From Candidatus Rubrivivax defluviihabitans (GTDB lineage Bacteria > Pseudomonadota > Gammaproteobacteria > Burkholderiales > Burkholderiaceae_C): a DNA stretch of 64,000 nt. Every line of letters begins with the position of its first letter. Within the stretch, counting starts at the first letter, position 1. The stretch is from NCBI GenBank assembly GCA_016709385.1, contig JADJMW010000022.1, positions 620,001 through 684,000 on the forward strand, in the 5' to 3' direction. This document shows, in pieces, positions 9,389 through 18,358 of the stretch. The notes under the pieces are model-generated. The model had not been told where the DNA came from. It ran no database searches and saw nothing but the letters and a program-made list of their open reading frames with translations. Position numbers and translations under genes: made by a program.

Positions 9389-9583
9389 TCAGCAGTCCAT
9401 CGTCCAACTGCCCAGCCGGCGGTGTGCCGGCCGCGCTTCGGCCCACAGCGCCAGGCGCTCCAGCCAGCCCGGCCGGGCCTGGGCCGGCGCAACCAAGGGC
9501 CGCGCCACCGTATGTCGCCGTACCGGCGCCTGCGCGCGGGCGGAAGCGGGCATCGTCGTCGGTGAGAACCAGGTGGCAGCCAT
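9389..9583 (-). CDS. Small basic protein divergent from a LysR gene
   Basis: This is a 64-residue protein (MAATWFSPTTMPASARAQ...) of unknown function. It has a basic, proline-rich first half and a second half WLERLALWAEARPAHRRLGSW with a tryptophan-bounded amphipathic helix. A TTG 15 bases upstream is in frame, but AAGGAG at 9589-9594 is well spaced for the ATG at 9583, so that start is chosen. The strong ribosome-binding site and divergence from the LysR gene (about 130 bp between starts) argue that it is real and perhaps controlled by that regulator. No membrane segment is seen. Confidence 0.55.
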   Translation of the reverse strand: MAATWFSPTTMPASARAQAPVRRHTVARPLVAPAQARPGWLERLALWAEARPAHRRLGSWTMDC

Positions 9584-9616
9584 GTCGAACTCCTTCAACT
9601 GCGGGTCAATGCGAAT

Positions 9617-9687
9617 GTAGACACTCTACGAGAATGCGTTCCTGCATGAAAGAGCTTGCTGCGCATTCAGAACCTGCAAAAATGCAG
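9617..9687. promoter_or_regulatory. Divergent control region with two dyads
   Basis: This lies between the small gene (minus strand) and the LysR gene (plus strand). Two short inverted repeats are visible: GTAGA-CAC-TCTAC at 9617-9629 and CTGCA-AAAA-TGCAG at 9674-9687. The second ends 28 bp before the LysR start, where autoregulatory sites of this family often lie. The region is AT-richer than its surroundings. Binding is inferred from symmetry and position only. Confidence 0.4.
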
Positions 9688-9715
9688 CCTCAAGTTTCTG
9701 CCAGGGAGCTTTGGC

Positions 9716-10642
9716 ATGTCGGACCTGGACTGGAGCGACCTGCGTCATGCGCTGGCCATCGGGCGCGCCGGCAGCCTGGCCGGCGCGGCGCGGCAGCTGG
9801 GCGTCAACGCCACCACGGTGCAGCGCCGGCTGGAGTCACTCGAAACGCGCCTGGGCGCGCGTTTGTTCGACCGTTCGCGAAGTGGCTACCTACCCACCGA
9901 GGCCGGCGTGCTGCTGCTGGAGCAGGCCCGCCGCATGGCCGACCAGGCCGACGAGATCGAGCGCCGCGTGCTCGGCCGCGACCGTGAACTCACCGGGCCG
10001 CTGCGCGTGGCCACCGCCTTCGTGGTCATGGAACACCTGTTGCCGCAGCCGCTGTCCGACTTTGCGCGCGCCTACCCGGGCATCGAGGTCGAAGTGGTGG
10101 AAAACGCCATCCTGGTGGACTTGTCGCGCCGCCACACCGAAGACTCCACCGACTGGACACGCAAGGAGGCCGACGTGGCGCTGCGCCTGTCCGGCAACGT
10201 GGCCGAGCATCTGGTGGGCCGCCAGCTCGGCATGACGCACTGCCGAGTCTATGCGCTGCACGGCGCCGCCGGGCTGCCGCAGGCGGTGACGCCGATGGCG
10301 GCGCTGCTGCGCGACGCACCCTGGGTGGCCTTCGAGCGCGACGCCACCCACCGCGTCTACGACCGCTGGATGCGCACCCATCTCGACCGCGCCCAGGTGC
10401 GCGTGCGCGCCGACATCTTCAATGCCGTGGCGGCCATGCTGCGCACCGGCATCGGCATCGGCGTGCTGCCCACCTTCATGGAGCCGCAGCACCCGGAACT
10501 GGTGGCGGTGTCGGAGCCGATTCCCGAGCTGTCGGTGCCGGTGTGGATGCTCACCCACCCCGACCTGCGGCAGACGGCGCGCGTACGTGCCTTCATGCAG
10601 TTCGTGGGCGACGCGGTGGCGGCGCGGCTGGCGCAGCCGTGA
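9716..10642 (+). CDS. LysR family transcriptional regulator
   Basis: This is a 308-residue DNA-binding regulator. The N-terminal winged helix-turn-helix is seen in DLRHALAIGRAGSLAGAARQLGVNATTVQRRLESLETRLGARLFDRSRSGYLPTEAG (residues 6-65). A periplasmic-binding-fold effector domain starts near TGPLRVATAF (about residue 92). In-frame codons exist upstream, but AGGGAG at 9703-9708 points to the ATG at 9716, giving MSDLDWSDL. It probably controls itself and the divergent small gene. The effector is unknown. Confidence 0.92.
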   Translation: MSDLDWSDLRHALAIGRAGSLAGAARQLGVNATTVQRRLESLETRLGARLFDRSRSGYLPTEAGVLLLEQARRMADQADEIERRVLGRDRELTGPLRVATAFVVMEHLLPQPLSDFARAYPGIEVEVVENAILVDLSRRHTEDSTDWTRKEADVALRLSGNVAEHLVGRQLGMTHCRVYALHGAAGLPQAVTPMAALLRDAPWVAFERDATHRVYDRWMRTHLDRAQVRVRADIFNAVAAMLRTGIGIGVLPTFMEPQHPELVAVSEPIPELSVPVWMLTHPDLRQTARVRAFMQFVGDAVAARLAQP

Positions 10643-10657
10643 AGCCGTCGAGCGCGT

Positions 10658-12598
10658 TCACTGGTTCGCCGCCGCGAGCACCTCCGCCAGGTCGGTATGC
10701 CCGGCCAGCACCTTCTCGATGCCGTCCTGGCGCAGCGTCACCATGCCGGCGGCCAGGCCGGCGGCCTGCAACTCGCCCGCGCTGCGGCGGTGGCGCACGC
10801 CCTCGCGCAGGGCCTCGTCGGCCAGCAGCAGCTCGTGCAGTCCGATGCGGCCGCGGTAGCCGGTGCCCTCGCACTGTGGGCAGCCGTGGCGGCGGCAATG
10901 GTGCAGCCGGCCCTCGGCGTCGCCGTGCTCACGCCGCCAGCGCGCCACCAGCTCGGCCGGCAACGGGCCGACGCCGTGGCTGCTTTGCAGGTACTGCTGC
11001 GCCAGCGCATCCAGCGCGCGCTCGTCCAGCGGCTCGGCCACGCGGCACGCCGGGCACAGCCGGCGCACCAGCCGCTGCGCCAGCACGGCCAGCAGCGAGT
11101 CGGAGAACATGAATGGGTCCAGGCCGATCTCGAGCAGCCGCGTGATGCTCTCCGGCGCCGAATTCGTGTGCAGCGTGGACATCACCAGGTGGCCGGTGAG
11201 CGAGGCCTCCACCGCGATGCGCGCGGTTTCCTCGTCGCGCATCTCGCCGATCATGATGACGTCGGGGTCGGCACGCAGGAAGGTGCGCATGGCCGCTGCG
11301 AAGGTCCAGCCGATGCGCGAATTCACCTGCACCTGGCGCAGGCCCTCCTGGGTGATCTCGATCGGGTCCTCGGCGGTCCAGATCTTGCGCCGATCGGTAT
11401 TGAGCTCGCGCATCACCGAGTGCAGCGTCGTGGTCTTGCCGCAACCGGTGGGGCCGCAGATCAGGATCAGCCCGTGCGCCTTGTGCATGACGCCGCGCAG
11501 CGCGTCCAGGTTGGCCGGGCTCAGGCCGATGCCGTCCAGCGGCATCGGCTTCAGGCTGCTGAGCAGGCGCAGCACCACGTCCTCCATGCCGCGCGAAGTG
11601 GGCACGGTGACCATGCGCAATTCGATGCGCGGGCCGCCGAAGCGCGAGAAGTCGATCTTGCCGTCCTGCGGCTTGCGGTGCTCCGAGATGTCGAGCTCGG
11701 CCATGATCTTGAGCCGCGCCACGAGTGCAAAGCGGTAGCTCGCGGGGACCTCGAGGTGGCGCACCAGTTCGCCGTCGATGCGCAGCCGCACCGTCACCGC
11801 ACGCGGTGGCTCCGCGGTCTCGATGTGGATGTCGGAGGCCCGCTGTTCCACGGCCTCGGCGATGAGCCGGTTGACCAGCCGAACCAGGGTGTTGTCGGAC
11901 TCCGAGGCCACGGCGGGGTCGGCGATGCCGGATTCGCTGGCGTTGCTGGCCAGTTCGGCGGCCAGTTCGCGCAGCGACCGCTGCAGCTGCGGCGAGGCTG
12001 CCGCGCGCGCGAGGGCGGCGGGCGCTTCGGCCGGCGCCGGGCCCGTCGACCGGTAAGCGCGCGCCACCGCCGGCGCCAGCGTGCCGGGCACCGCGGTGAC
12101 GGCCACCACCTTGAGTTCCGACATGAAACGAAGTTCGTCGAGCAGCCGCTTGTCCCAGGGATCGGGCACGGCCACCACCAGGGTGTCGGCCCGTACCATC
12201 AGCGGCAGCACGCCCTCGCGCTCGGCCACCGGCCGCGGCACGCGGCGCAGCGCCTCGGCTTCGGGCACCAGCGTGCGTGCGTCGACCACGCGCACGCCCA
12301 GCCACTCGGCCAGCGTGGTGTCGAGCTGCGACTCGGTCACGACGCCGGCGTCCACCAGCATTTGCCCGAGCAGCCGGTGCGGGAGCGACTGCCGCTGCGT
12401 TTCCAGCGCGTGCGCCAGGAGATCCGGCGTGAGCAGGCTGCGCATCACCAGTGCTTCGCCCAGATGCGCCGCACGCGTGCTGGGCGGGGACTGCAGCGCC
12501 TGCCACAGGCTCGCCAGCGAGGCGGCGCAGGGGGAGGGCGCTGGCGGCGGACTCGCGGCCGCGACTGCGACCGTGCTGGTTTCGATTGTGGCGGCCAT
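10658..12598 (-). CDS. GspE/PilB family secretion ATPase
   Basis: This is a 646-residue cytoplasmic ATPase of the type II secretion/type IV pilus family. An N-terminal MshEN-like region (residues 45-180) precedes the ATPase core. The core has Walker A GPTGCGKTT near residue 383, the Asp box RKIWTAEDPIEI, Walker B DPDVIMIGEMRDEETA near 449, and a His box LTGHLVMSTLHTN. A zinc-binding four-Cys region has CPAC near 517 and CRRHGCPQC near 571, as in PilB/GspE. No pilin, secretin or inner-membrane partner gene is adjacent. It is therefore an orphan, and its machine (T2SS, T4P or a MshE-like system) cannot be named from the window. Confidence 0.88.
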   Translation of the reverse strand: MAATIETSTVAVAAASPPPAPSPCAASLASLWQALQSPPSTRAAHLGEALVMRSLLTPDLLAHALETQRQSLPHRLLGQMLVDAGVVTESQLDTTLAEWLGVRVVDARTLVPEAEALRRVPRPVAEREGVLPLMVRADTLVVAVPDPWDKRLLDELRFMSELKVVAVTAVPGTLAPAVARAYRSTGPAPAEAPAALARAAASPQLQRSLRELAAELASNASESGIADPAVASESDNTLVRLVNRLIAEAVEQRASDIHIETAEPPRAVTVRLRIDGELVRHLEVPASYRFALVARLKIMAELDISEHRKPQDGKIDFSRFGGPRIELRMVTVPTSRGMEDVVLRLLSSLKPMPLDGIGLSPANLDALRGVMHKAHGLILICGPTGCGKTTTLHSVMRELNTDRRKIWTAEDPIEITQEGLRQVQVNSRIGWTFAAAMRTFLRADPDVIMIGEMRDEETARIAVEASLTGHLVMSTLHTNSAPESITRLLEIGLDPFMFSDSLLAVLAQRLVRRLCPACRVAEPLDERALDALAQQYLQSSHGVGPLPAELVARWRREHGDAEGRLHHCRRHGCPQCEGTGYRGRIGLHELLLADEALREGVRHRRSAGELQAAGLAAGMVTLRQDGIEKVLAGHTDLAEVLAAANQ

Positions 12599-12757
12599 GT
12601 TGTCGCAACCCTAATGGCCGTCACGGCCGCAGACAAGGATGTACGTCACGACGGCGCCGCCCGCGCGGCAGCGTCGGGATCTCGCTTGACCGGCGTCACG
12701 AATCCGGCCGTGCTCCGGGGCTCTTGTGCCCGGGCAGCCCGCCCTTATCTTTCGCCC

Positions 12758-13189
12758 ATGAACGCCAATCCCCTGCATCTGGGCTGCCCGCATTGCGGCG
12801 CCACCAACCGCCTGCCCGCCGCGCGCATCGACGAAGCCCCCACTTGCGGCCGTTGTGGCAAGGAATTGCTGCAAGGACAGCCGCTGGAACTGACCGACGG
12901 TGACTTCGACGCCGTGGTCGCAGCCACGAAGCTGCCCGTGCTGGTGGACTTCTGGGCCCCGTGGTGCGGGCCCTGCCGCATGATGGCACCGGCCTTCGAG
13001 CAAGCCGGCCGGCAACTGAACGGGCGCGCCCTGCTGGTGAAGGTGAACAGCGACGACAACCCCGGCCTGTCGGCGCGCTTCGGCATCCGCAGCATCCCCA
13101 CGTTGGTAAGGCTGGACCAGGGCCGCGAAACGAGGCGGCAGTCGGGGGCGGTGCCGGCGGGCGCGATCGTGACGCTGGCCGGCGGCTGA
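12758..13189 (+). CDS. trxC: Thioredoxin 2 (zinc-finger thioredoxin)
   Basis: This is a 143-residue cytosolic disulfide reductase of the TrxC type. An N-terminal zinc finger has paired cysteines CPHC (10, 13) and CGRC (30, 33). It is followed by a thioredoxin fold with the active site WAPWCGPC at residues 66-73 and the cis-Pro segment RSIPTL. The length matches E. coli TrxC (139). The ATG at 12758 is chosen because it gives the standard N-terminus MNANPLHLGCPHCGATNRLP. It converges on the acetoacetyl-CoA synthetase gene with only a few bases between stops. No OxyR site could be recognised upstream. Confidence 0.95.
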   Translation: MNANPLHLGCPHCGATNRLPAARIDEAPTCGRCGKELLQGQPLELTDGDFDAVVAATKLPVLVDFWAPWCGPCRMMAPAFEQAGRQLNGRALLVKVNSDDNPGLSARFGIRSIPTLVRLDQGRETRRQSGAVPAGAIVTLAGG

Positions 13190-13196
13190 AGGCCGC

Positions 13197-15242
13197 TCAG
13201 CCGCCGGCGTGTCCCTGCGCGCGCCGTTGCGCGAGTTGCACGAACCAGTCCACGCAGCCGGCGTTGGCCATGGCGTCGCGGTGGAAGACGGCCTCGGGTG
13301 CGGCGCCCATGAGCAGCTTCTTCACCGGCAGTTCCATCTTCTTGCCCGACAACGTGCGCGGAATCGCCGGCACCTGGAAGATGTCGTTGGGGACGTGGCG
13401 CGCCGACAGCGCCTGCCGGATGGCCTGCTTCAGCCGCTGCACCAGCGCGTCGTCGAGCACCAGGCCTTCGCGCAGCACCACGAACAGCGGCATCCAGCTT
13501 TCGCGGCCCAGGTATTCCAGGTCGACCACCAGGCTGTCCAGCACCTCGGGCTGCACTTCCACCGCCCGGTACAGCTCGGCCGTGCCCATGCGCACGCCAT
13601 GGCGGTTGATGGTGGCGTCGCTGCGGCCGTAGATCACCGCGCCTGTGGCGCCGATGTCCGGGTGCGGTACCAGGCGGATCCAGTCGCCATGGCGCCAGAC
13701 GCCTGGAAACATGTCGAAGTAGCTTTCGAGATAACGCTTGTGGCCTTCGTCGCCCCAGAAATACAGCGGCATCGAAGGCATCGGCTTGGTGCACACCAGT
13801 TCACCGACCTCGTTCATGAGCGGCCGGCCATCTTCGTTCCAGGCCTCCACCGCGGCCCCCAGGCAGCGGCACTGCATTTCGCCCTGGATCACCGGCAAGG
13901 CGCGGTCGCCGGCGACGAAGGCGCCGGCGAAGTCGGTACCGCCGCTGATGGGATTCAGCCAGATGTCGTGCCCGTCCACCTTGGGGCAGTGGTCCCAGAT
14001 CCACTGGTAGGCCTCGTCCGCGAGCGGGCTGCCGGTGCTGCCGATGGCGCGCAGGCGTGACAGGTCCGCCACCTGCATCGGCTCCACGTGGGCCTTCATG
14101 CAACTGGCGAAATAGGCCGCGCCGGCGCCGAACCAGGTCACGCCGGCCGCGCCGGCGAAACGCCAAAGCAGGCCCCAGTCGTGCGCGGCGGCGGAGCCGG
14201 CCGGATTGCCGTCGTACAGGCAGATCGTGGTGCCGCCCAGCAGTGCGCCGAGCTGGGCATTCCACATGATCCAGCCGGTGGTGCTGAACCAGTGGAAACG
14301 CTCGCCGCTGCCCACGGTGGGCCGCACGTCGTTGTGCAGCGCGCCGCCCTTGAGCATCTCCAGCACGATGCCGCCGTGGCCGTGCACGATGGGCTTGGGC
14401 AAGCCCGTGGTGCCGCTGGAATACACCACCCACAGCGGGTGGTCGAAGGGCAGCCAAACGGGTTGCCAGTCATGCAGGTAGGCACCCGGGTCGCCCGCCA
14501 CCCAGTCGTCGAAGTCGTGGCCCTGCCGACCCGGCGCGGCGAAGTCGGCGCCGCGTGCCGAGGTGTCCACGTCGGCCAGCAATACCAGGTGCTGCACCGA
14601 CGGCAGCCCGGCCAGCACCTCGCGCAGCACCGGCCGGCGGTCGTGCGCCACGCCGCCCCAGACCTGGCCGTCCACCGCCACCAGCACCCTGGGTGTGATC
14701 TGGCGGAAGCGGTCGAGCACGGCCACCGGGCCCATGTCGGGCGAACAGACGGACCACACCGCGCCCAGGCTGGCGGCGGCCAGGAAGGCGACCACGGTCT
14801 GCGGCGCATTGGGCAGAACGGCGCCGACGCGGTCGCCCGGCGCCACGCCCGCTTCGCGCAGCCGGGCGGCGAAGCAGCCCACCTGGCGCCGCAGTTCGGG
14901 CCACGATACCTCCACCGGCGCCGCCAGACGTTCATTCTGAAAGACGATGGCCGGGTGCCCCGCCGCGTGCGCTGCGTCGGCATGGCGCAGCACCTGGCGC
15001 GCATAGTTGACCTGTGCGCCGGGGAACCACCTGGCGCCCGGCATGAGCTCGGCTTCGAGCACCGTGCGGTGCGGCGTGGGCGACTCGATGTCGAACCAGT
15101 CCCAGATCGACTGCCAGAAGGCGCGCAGGTCGGTGGTGGACCAGCGCCACAGCTCGTCGTAGGTATCGAAGCGCAAACCGCGGCTGGCCTGCAGCCAGTG
15201 CTGGTATTCGGTGATGCGGGGCAGCGTGGTGGGCAGCGTCAT
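13197..15242 (-). CDS. Acetoacetyl-CoA synthetase
   Basis: This is a 681-residue AMP-forming ligase that activates acetoacetate to its CoA ester, linking ketone-body or polyhydroxyalkanoate breakdown to central metabolism. The N-terminus with FWQSIWDWFDIESPTPHRTVLEAELMPGARWFPGAQVNYA is specific to acetoacetate-CoA ligases. The adenylation motif YSSGTTGLPKPIVHGHGG (about residues 285-302) and the C-terminal GRSDATINRHGVRMGTAELYRAVE and LSGKKMELPVKKLL (acylated lysine) are clear. The ATG at 15242 (MTLPTTLPRI) is preferred because it matches the usual length. The divergent TonB-receptor gene begins 107 bp away, so promoters must share this short gap. Confidence 0.93.
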   Translation of the reverse strand: MTLPTTLPRITEYQHWLQASRGLRFDTYDELWRWSTTDLRAFWQSIWDWFDIESPTPHRTVLEAELMPGARWFPGAQVNYARQVLRHADAAHAAGHPAIVFQNERLAAPVEVSWPELRRQVGCFAARLREAGVAPGDRVGAVLPNAPQTVVAFLAAASLGAVWSVCSPDMGPVAVLDRFRQITPRVLVAVDGQVWGGVAHDRRPVLREVLAGLPSVQHLVLLADVDTSARGADFAAPGRQGHDFDDWVAGDPGAYLHDWQPVWLPFDHPLWVVYSSGTTGLPKPIVHGHGGIVLEMLKGGALHNDVRPTVGSGERFHWFSTTGWIMWNAQLGALLGGTTICLYDGNPAGSAAAHDWGLLWRFAGAAGVTWFGAGAAYFASCMKAHVEPMQVADLSRLRAIGSTGSPLADEAYQWIWDHCPKVDGHDIWLNPISGGTDFAGAFVAGDRALPVIQGEMQCRCLGAAVEAWNEDGRPLMNEVGELVCTKPMPSMPLYFWGDEGHKRYLESYFDMFPGVWRHGDWIRLVPHPDIGATGAVIYGRSDATINRHGVRMGTAELYRAVEVQPEVLDSLVVDLEYLGRESWMPLFVVLREGLVLDDALVQRLKQAIRQALSARHVPNDIFQVPAIPRTLSGKKMELPVKKLLMGAAPEAVFHRDAMANAGCVDWFVQLAQRRAQGHAGG

Positions 15243-15348
15243 GGACACTCTCGGTGGCGGGCGGTGGAGGGTCGAGTCCAAGGCAAGGGCGTGAGCGTAA
15301 CAAGCCGCACCGACCCCAGGGCAGTTTTCAGCAGAGCGAAGGCACAAG

Positions 15349-17523
15349 GTGAATCCCCGGTTTGACGGCTTCCGGATATTGGGTGGGTGGTGGCTGGCCG
15401 CCCTGGCGCTGCCGGCCGCGGCCCAGCCCCAGACCGCCGCGGACCCCCAGGAAACCGTCGTCATCATCGGCAGCGGCACCGAGCAGCGTCTCTTCGACAC
15501 ACCGTACGCCGTGGGCGTGGTGGACGGGGCCGAGCTGCGCAGCGCCGGGCCGATGGTCAACCTGTCCGAAGCCATGACGCGCGTGCCGGGCCTGGTGGTG
15601 AACCTGCGCAACAACTATGCACAGGACCTGCAGATCAGCTCGCGCGGCTTCGGCGCGCGCGCCAGCTTCGGCGTGCGCGGCATGCGCCTGTACACCGACG
15701 GCATTCCCGCCGCCGGTCCCGACGGCCAGGGCCAGGTCTCGCACTTCGACCTCGCCGGCGCGGAGCGCGTGGAAGTGCTGCGCGGCCCGTTCTCGGCGCT
15801 GTACGGCAACGGCTCGGGCGGCGTCATCTCGCTGCTCAGCGCGGCGCCCGTGGAGCGCGCCGTCTCGCTGGGTGTGGATGCCGGCAGCGCCGGCCTGACC
15901 CAGTTGCGCCTGGGCATCGATGCGCCACTCGACGACGGCTTCAGCCTGCGCGCCTCGCTCGCCGCTTTCGAGATCGACGGCTTTCGCCCGCACAGCGCGG
16001 CACAGCGCACGCTGGGCAACGTGCGCCTGGGTTACGAGGATGCCGCCGACCGCGTAGTGGTGGTGCTCAATGCATTGGACCAGCCGGCACAGGACCCGTT
16101 GGGCCTGACGCGCGAGCAGTTCGAGGCCGACCCCGACCAGACCACGCCCCAGGCCACGCTCTTCGACACGCGCAAGGAAGCCAGCCAGGCACAGGCGGGC
16201 CTGCAGTGGCGGCACCGGTTCGGCGACGCCGGCGCGCTGCGCGAGAGCCAGCTCACCGCCTACGTTGGCCAACGCTCGGTGACGCAGTGGCAGGCCATTC
16301 CCGTGGCCACCCAGGTCAACCCCGTCAATCCCGCCATCAGCGAACGCCAGCCCGGCGGCGTGATCGACTTCGACCGCGACTATGCCGGCCTGGACGCACG
16401 CCTGGTCTGGCGCTGGGCACTGGCCGGCGAGCGCGGTGCGCAACTGGTGGCCGGGGCCACCTTCGACCACAGCCAGGAAGACCGCCGCGGCTACGAGAAT
16501 TTTGTCGGCAGCGGTGCCGACCCCGTGCTGGGCGTGACCGGCAAGCTGCGCCGCGACGAGACCAACCGGGTCGTCGCCAAGAGCGCGTATGCGCAGGGCG
16601 AGGTCGAAATCGATCCACGCTGGGTGGCCACGCTGGGTGTGCGCAGCGGTCGCGTGGAATTCAGCTCCAGCGACCACTACATCGTCGGCGGCAATCTCGA
16701 CGATTCGGGTTCGCAGTCCTACCGCTTCACCAACCCGGTGGCCGCGCTGCAGTGGCGCGCCAGCGAGGCCTTGAACCTCTACGTCAGCGCCGGTCGCGGC
16801 TACGAGTCGCCCACCTTCAACGAACTGGCCTACCGGCCCGACGGCAGCGCCGGCTTCAATACCGAGCTCAAGGGCCAGAGCAGCACGCAGCTGGAACTGG
16901 GCGCCAAATGGCGTGCCGCCGCGCTGGGCCTGAGCCTCGATGCCGCTGTCTTCGATGCCCGCACGCAGGACGAGATCGGTGTGGCCACCAACCGCGGCGG
17001 CCGCGCCACCTTCACCAATGTCGACGATACGAAACGCCAGGGCGCCGAGATCGACCTGCGTTGGCGCGTCGCCGCCGACTGGCGCGCGCAGCTGGCTGCC
17101 ACCTGGCTGTCGGCCACCTACGAAAACGGCTTCTTCGTCTGCCGCGCCGTGCCCTGCCTCACGCCCGACGTGCCGGTGCCAGCCGGCAACCGCATCGCCG
17201 GCACGGTGGACCGCAGCGCTTTTGCCGAACTGGCGTGGACACCCGGTCCGGTCGAATTCGGGCTGGAGGTGCGCGGCCAGGGGCGCCAGGCGGTGAACGA
17301 CGTCAACAGCGACTTCGCCGCCGGCTACGGGATGGTCGGGCTGCGGGCGCTGTGGCGGCTGGATATCGGTTCCGGCCAGTTGGAACTGCTGGGCCGGGTC
17401 GACAACCTGGCCGACCGGCGCGTGGCCGGCAGCGTGATCGTCAACGAAGCCAACCAGCGCTTCTTCGAACCCGCCGCGGGGCGAAATTTCCTCGCCAGTG
17501 CGCGCTGGAGCCAGCATTTCTGA
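15349..17523 (+). CDS. pqqU: TonB-dependent outer-membrane receptor, PqqU (YncD)-like
   Basis: This is a 724-residue outer-membrane receptor. A signal peptide (WWLAALALPAAAQ) is followed by a TonB-box-like ETVVIIG and a plug with NLSEAMTRVPGLVVNLRNNYAQDLQISSRGFGARASFGVRGMRLYTDGIPA. The barrel ends in RWSQHF. From memory, long stretches match E. coli YncD/PqqU, the uptake receptor for the cofactor pyrroloquinoline quinone. Examples are GPFSALYGNGSGGV, NPVNPAISERQPGGVIDFDRDYAGLDARLVWR, and the tail GRVDNLADRRVAGSVIVNEANQRFFEPAAGRNF. The start is a GTG with a weak ribosome site. The ligand is inferred by homology; no PQQ enzyme is adjacent, and the neighbouring synthetase gene gives no clue. Confidence 0.82.
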   Translation: MNPRFDGFRILGGWWLAALALPAAAQPQTAADPQETVVIIGSGTEQRLFDTPYAVGVVDGAELRSAGPMVNLSEAMTRVPGLVVNLRNNYAQDLQISSRGFGARASFGVRGMRLYTDGIPAAGPDGQGQVSHFDLAGAERVEVLRGPFSALYGNGSGGVISLLSAAPVERAVSLGVDAGSAGLTQLRLGIDAPLDDGFSLRASLAAFEIDGFRPHSAAQRTLGNVRLGYEDAADRVVVVLNALDQPAQDPLGLTREQFEADPDQTTPQATLFDTRKEASQAQAGLQWRHRFGDAGALRESQLTAYVGQRSVTQWQAIPVATQVNPVNPAISERQPGGVIDFDRDYAGLDARLVWRWALAGERGAQLVAGATFDHSQEDRRGYENFVGSGADPVLGVTGKLRRDETNRVVAKSAYAQGEVEIDPRWVATLGVRSGRVEFSSSDHYIVGGNLDDSGSQSYRFTNPVAALQWRASEALNLYVSAGRGYESPTFNELAYRPDGSAGFNTELKGQSSTQLELGAKWRAAALGLSLDAAVFDARTQDEIGVATNRGGRATFTNVDDTKRQGAEIDLRWRVAADWRAQLAATWLSATYENGFFVCRAVPCLTPDVPVPAGNRIAGTVDRSAFAELAWTPGPVEFGLEVRGQGRQAVNDVNSDFAAGYGMVGLRALWRLDIGSGQLELLGRVDNLADRRVAGSVIVNEANQRFFEPAAGRNFLASARWSQHF

Positions 17524-17596
17524 CGCAGCGGCTCCGGGCCGTGGAACGCCCCACCCGCCTTATGGCTATCGTCGCTTGGTTGCGGGCCGGCAGCTC

Positions 17597-18164
17597 GGGC
17601 TGACCTTCGCCCTGCCGGGTCCCGGCCCGGCGGCCGGGTAACTTTCATTTGCGGGCCCAAATGAAAGTCACCAAAGCAAAGGGCCTGAAAACCAACACCC
17701 CTCAGCTCGTTCCGCGCGCTCCGCACGCCCGGCCCAGCGGGTGACCTGACATCGCCATGCAAATCGACGCAGCAGCCCGCTCGTACGCTACGGGCTCGCT
17801 TCGCCTCGCCCTTGGCCTTCGGCGGCAGCGGCGCAAGACTGCAAGCCCGCTGTGCAACTCTCACTCACAGGCGCAATGGCGCAACACTGCAGCAGCATTG
17901 CGGTGCGGGGACGCAGCGGCCGGGCAGTGCAGGCGCAGCTCACTCCGTCCCGGCGATGCGAAGCGAGCCGTAACGAACGAGCGAGCGGCTGGGCCCGTGT
18001 GCGCCCCGGCGTCAGGTCACCCGCTGGGCCGGGCGTGCGGAGCGCGCGGAACGAGCTGAGAGGTGTTTGCCTTCAGGCACTCTTCTTTGGTGACTTTCTT
18101 CTGGGCCTTCAGAAGAAAGTTACCCGGCCGCCGGGCCGGGACCCGGCAGGGTGAAGGTCAGCCC
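17597..18164. repeat. Long inverted-repeat element with covarying hairpins
   Basis: Two 154-bp arms (17597-17750 and 18011-18164) are near-perfect reverse complements separated by a 260-bp centre. Each arm holds a small hairpin with an 11-bp stem and 6-nt loop. In the left arm (17641-17668) the stem is ACTTTCATTTG/CAAATGAAAGT. In the right arm (18093-18120) it is ACTTTCTTCTG/CAGAAGAAAGT. The changed bases are compensated on both sides of the stem. The element fills most of the 835 bp between the receptor gene and the next gene. No convincing protein is encoded. Similar AAGAAAGT-hairpin repeats are, to my recollection, dispersed in Burkholderiales and Xanthomonadaceae genomes. Confidence 0.85.
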
Positions 18165-18358
18165 AGGTTAACCATTGAAGCCGCCGCATCGGCCGCCACC
18201 CAACTCCCCGATCCCGGGACACGCGGCACGCCCGCATCGATCAGCCCGAGCCGCGGCCTACCACCGCGCAGCTGACATGCGTCACGCACCGCCGCCATGC
18301 GCCCGTGCGCTCGGGTGGGTGTGGGTCTAAGCTCGGGGCATTTGCCACGGAGCCTGCC

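Noticed and set aside
15243..15348. Cobalamin riboswitch upstream of the TonB-dependent receptor
   Set aside because: The gap is only 106 bp and lacks the conserved B12-box pattern; the receptor resembles PqqU rather than BtuB.
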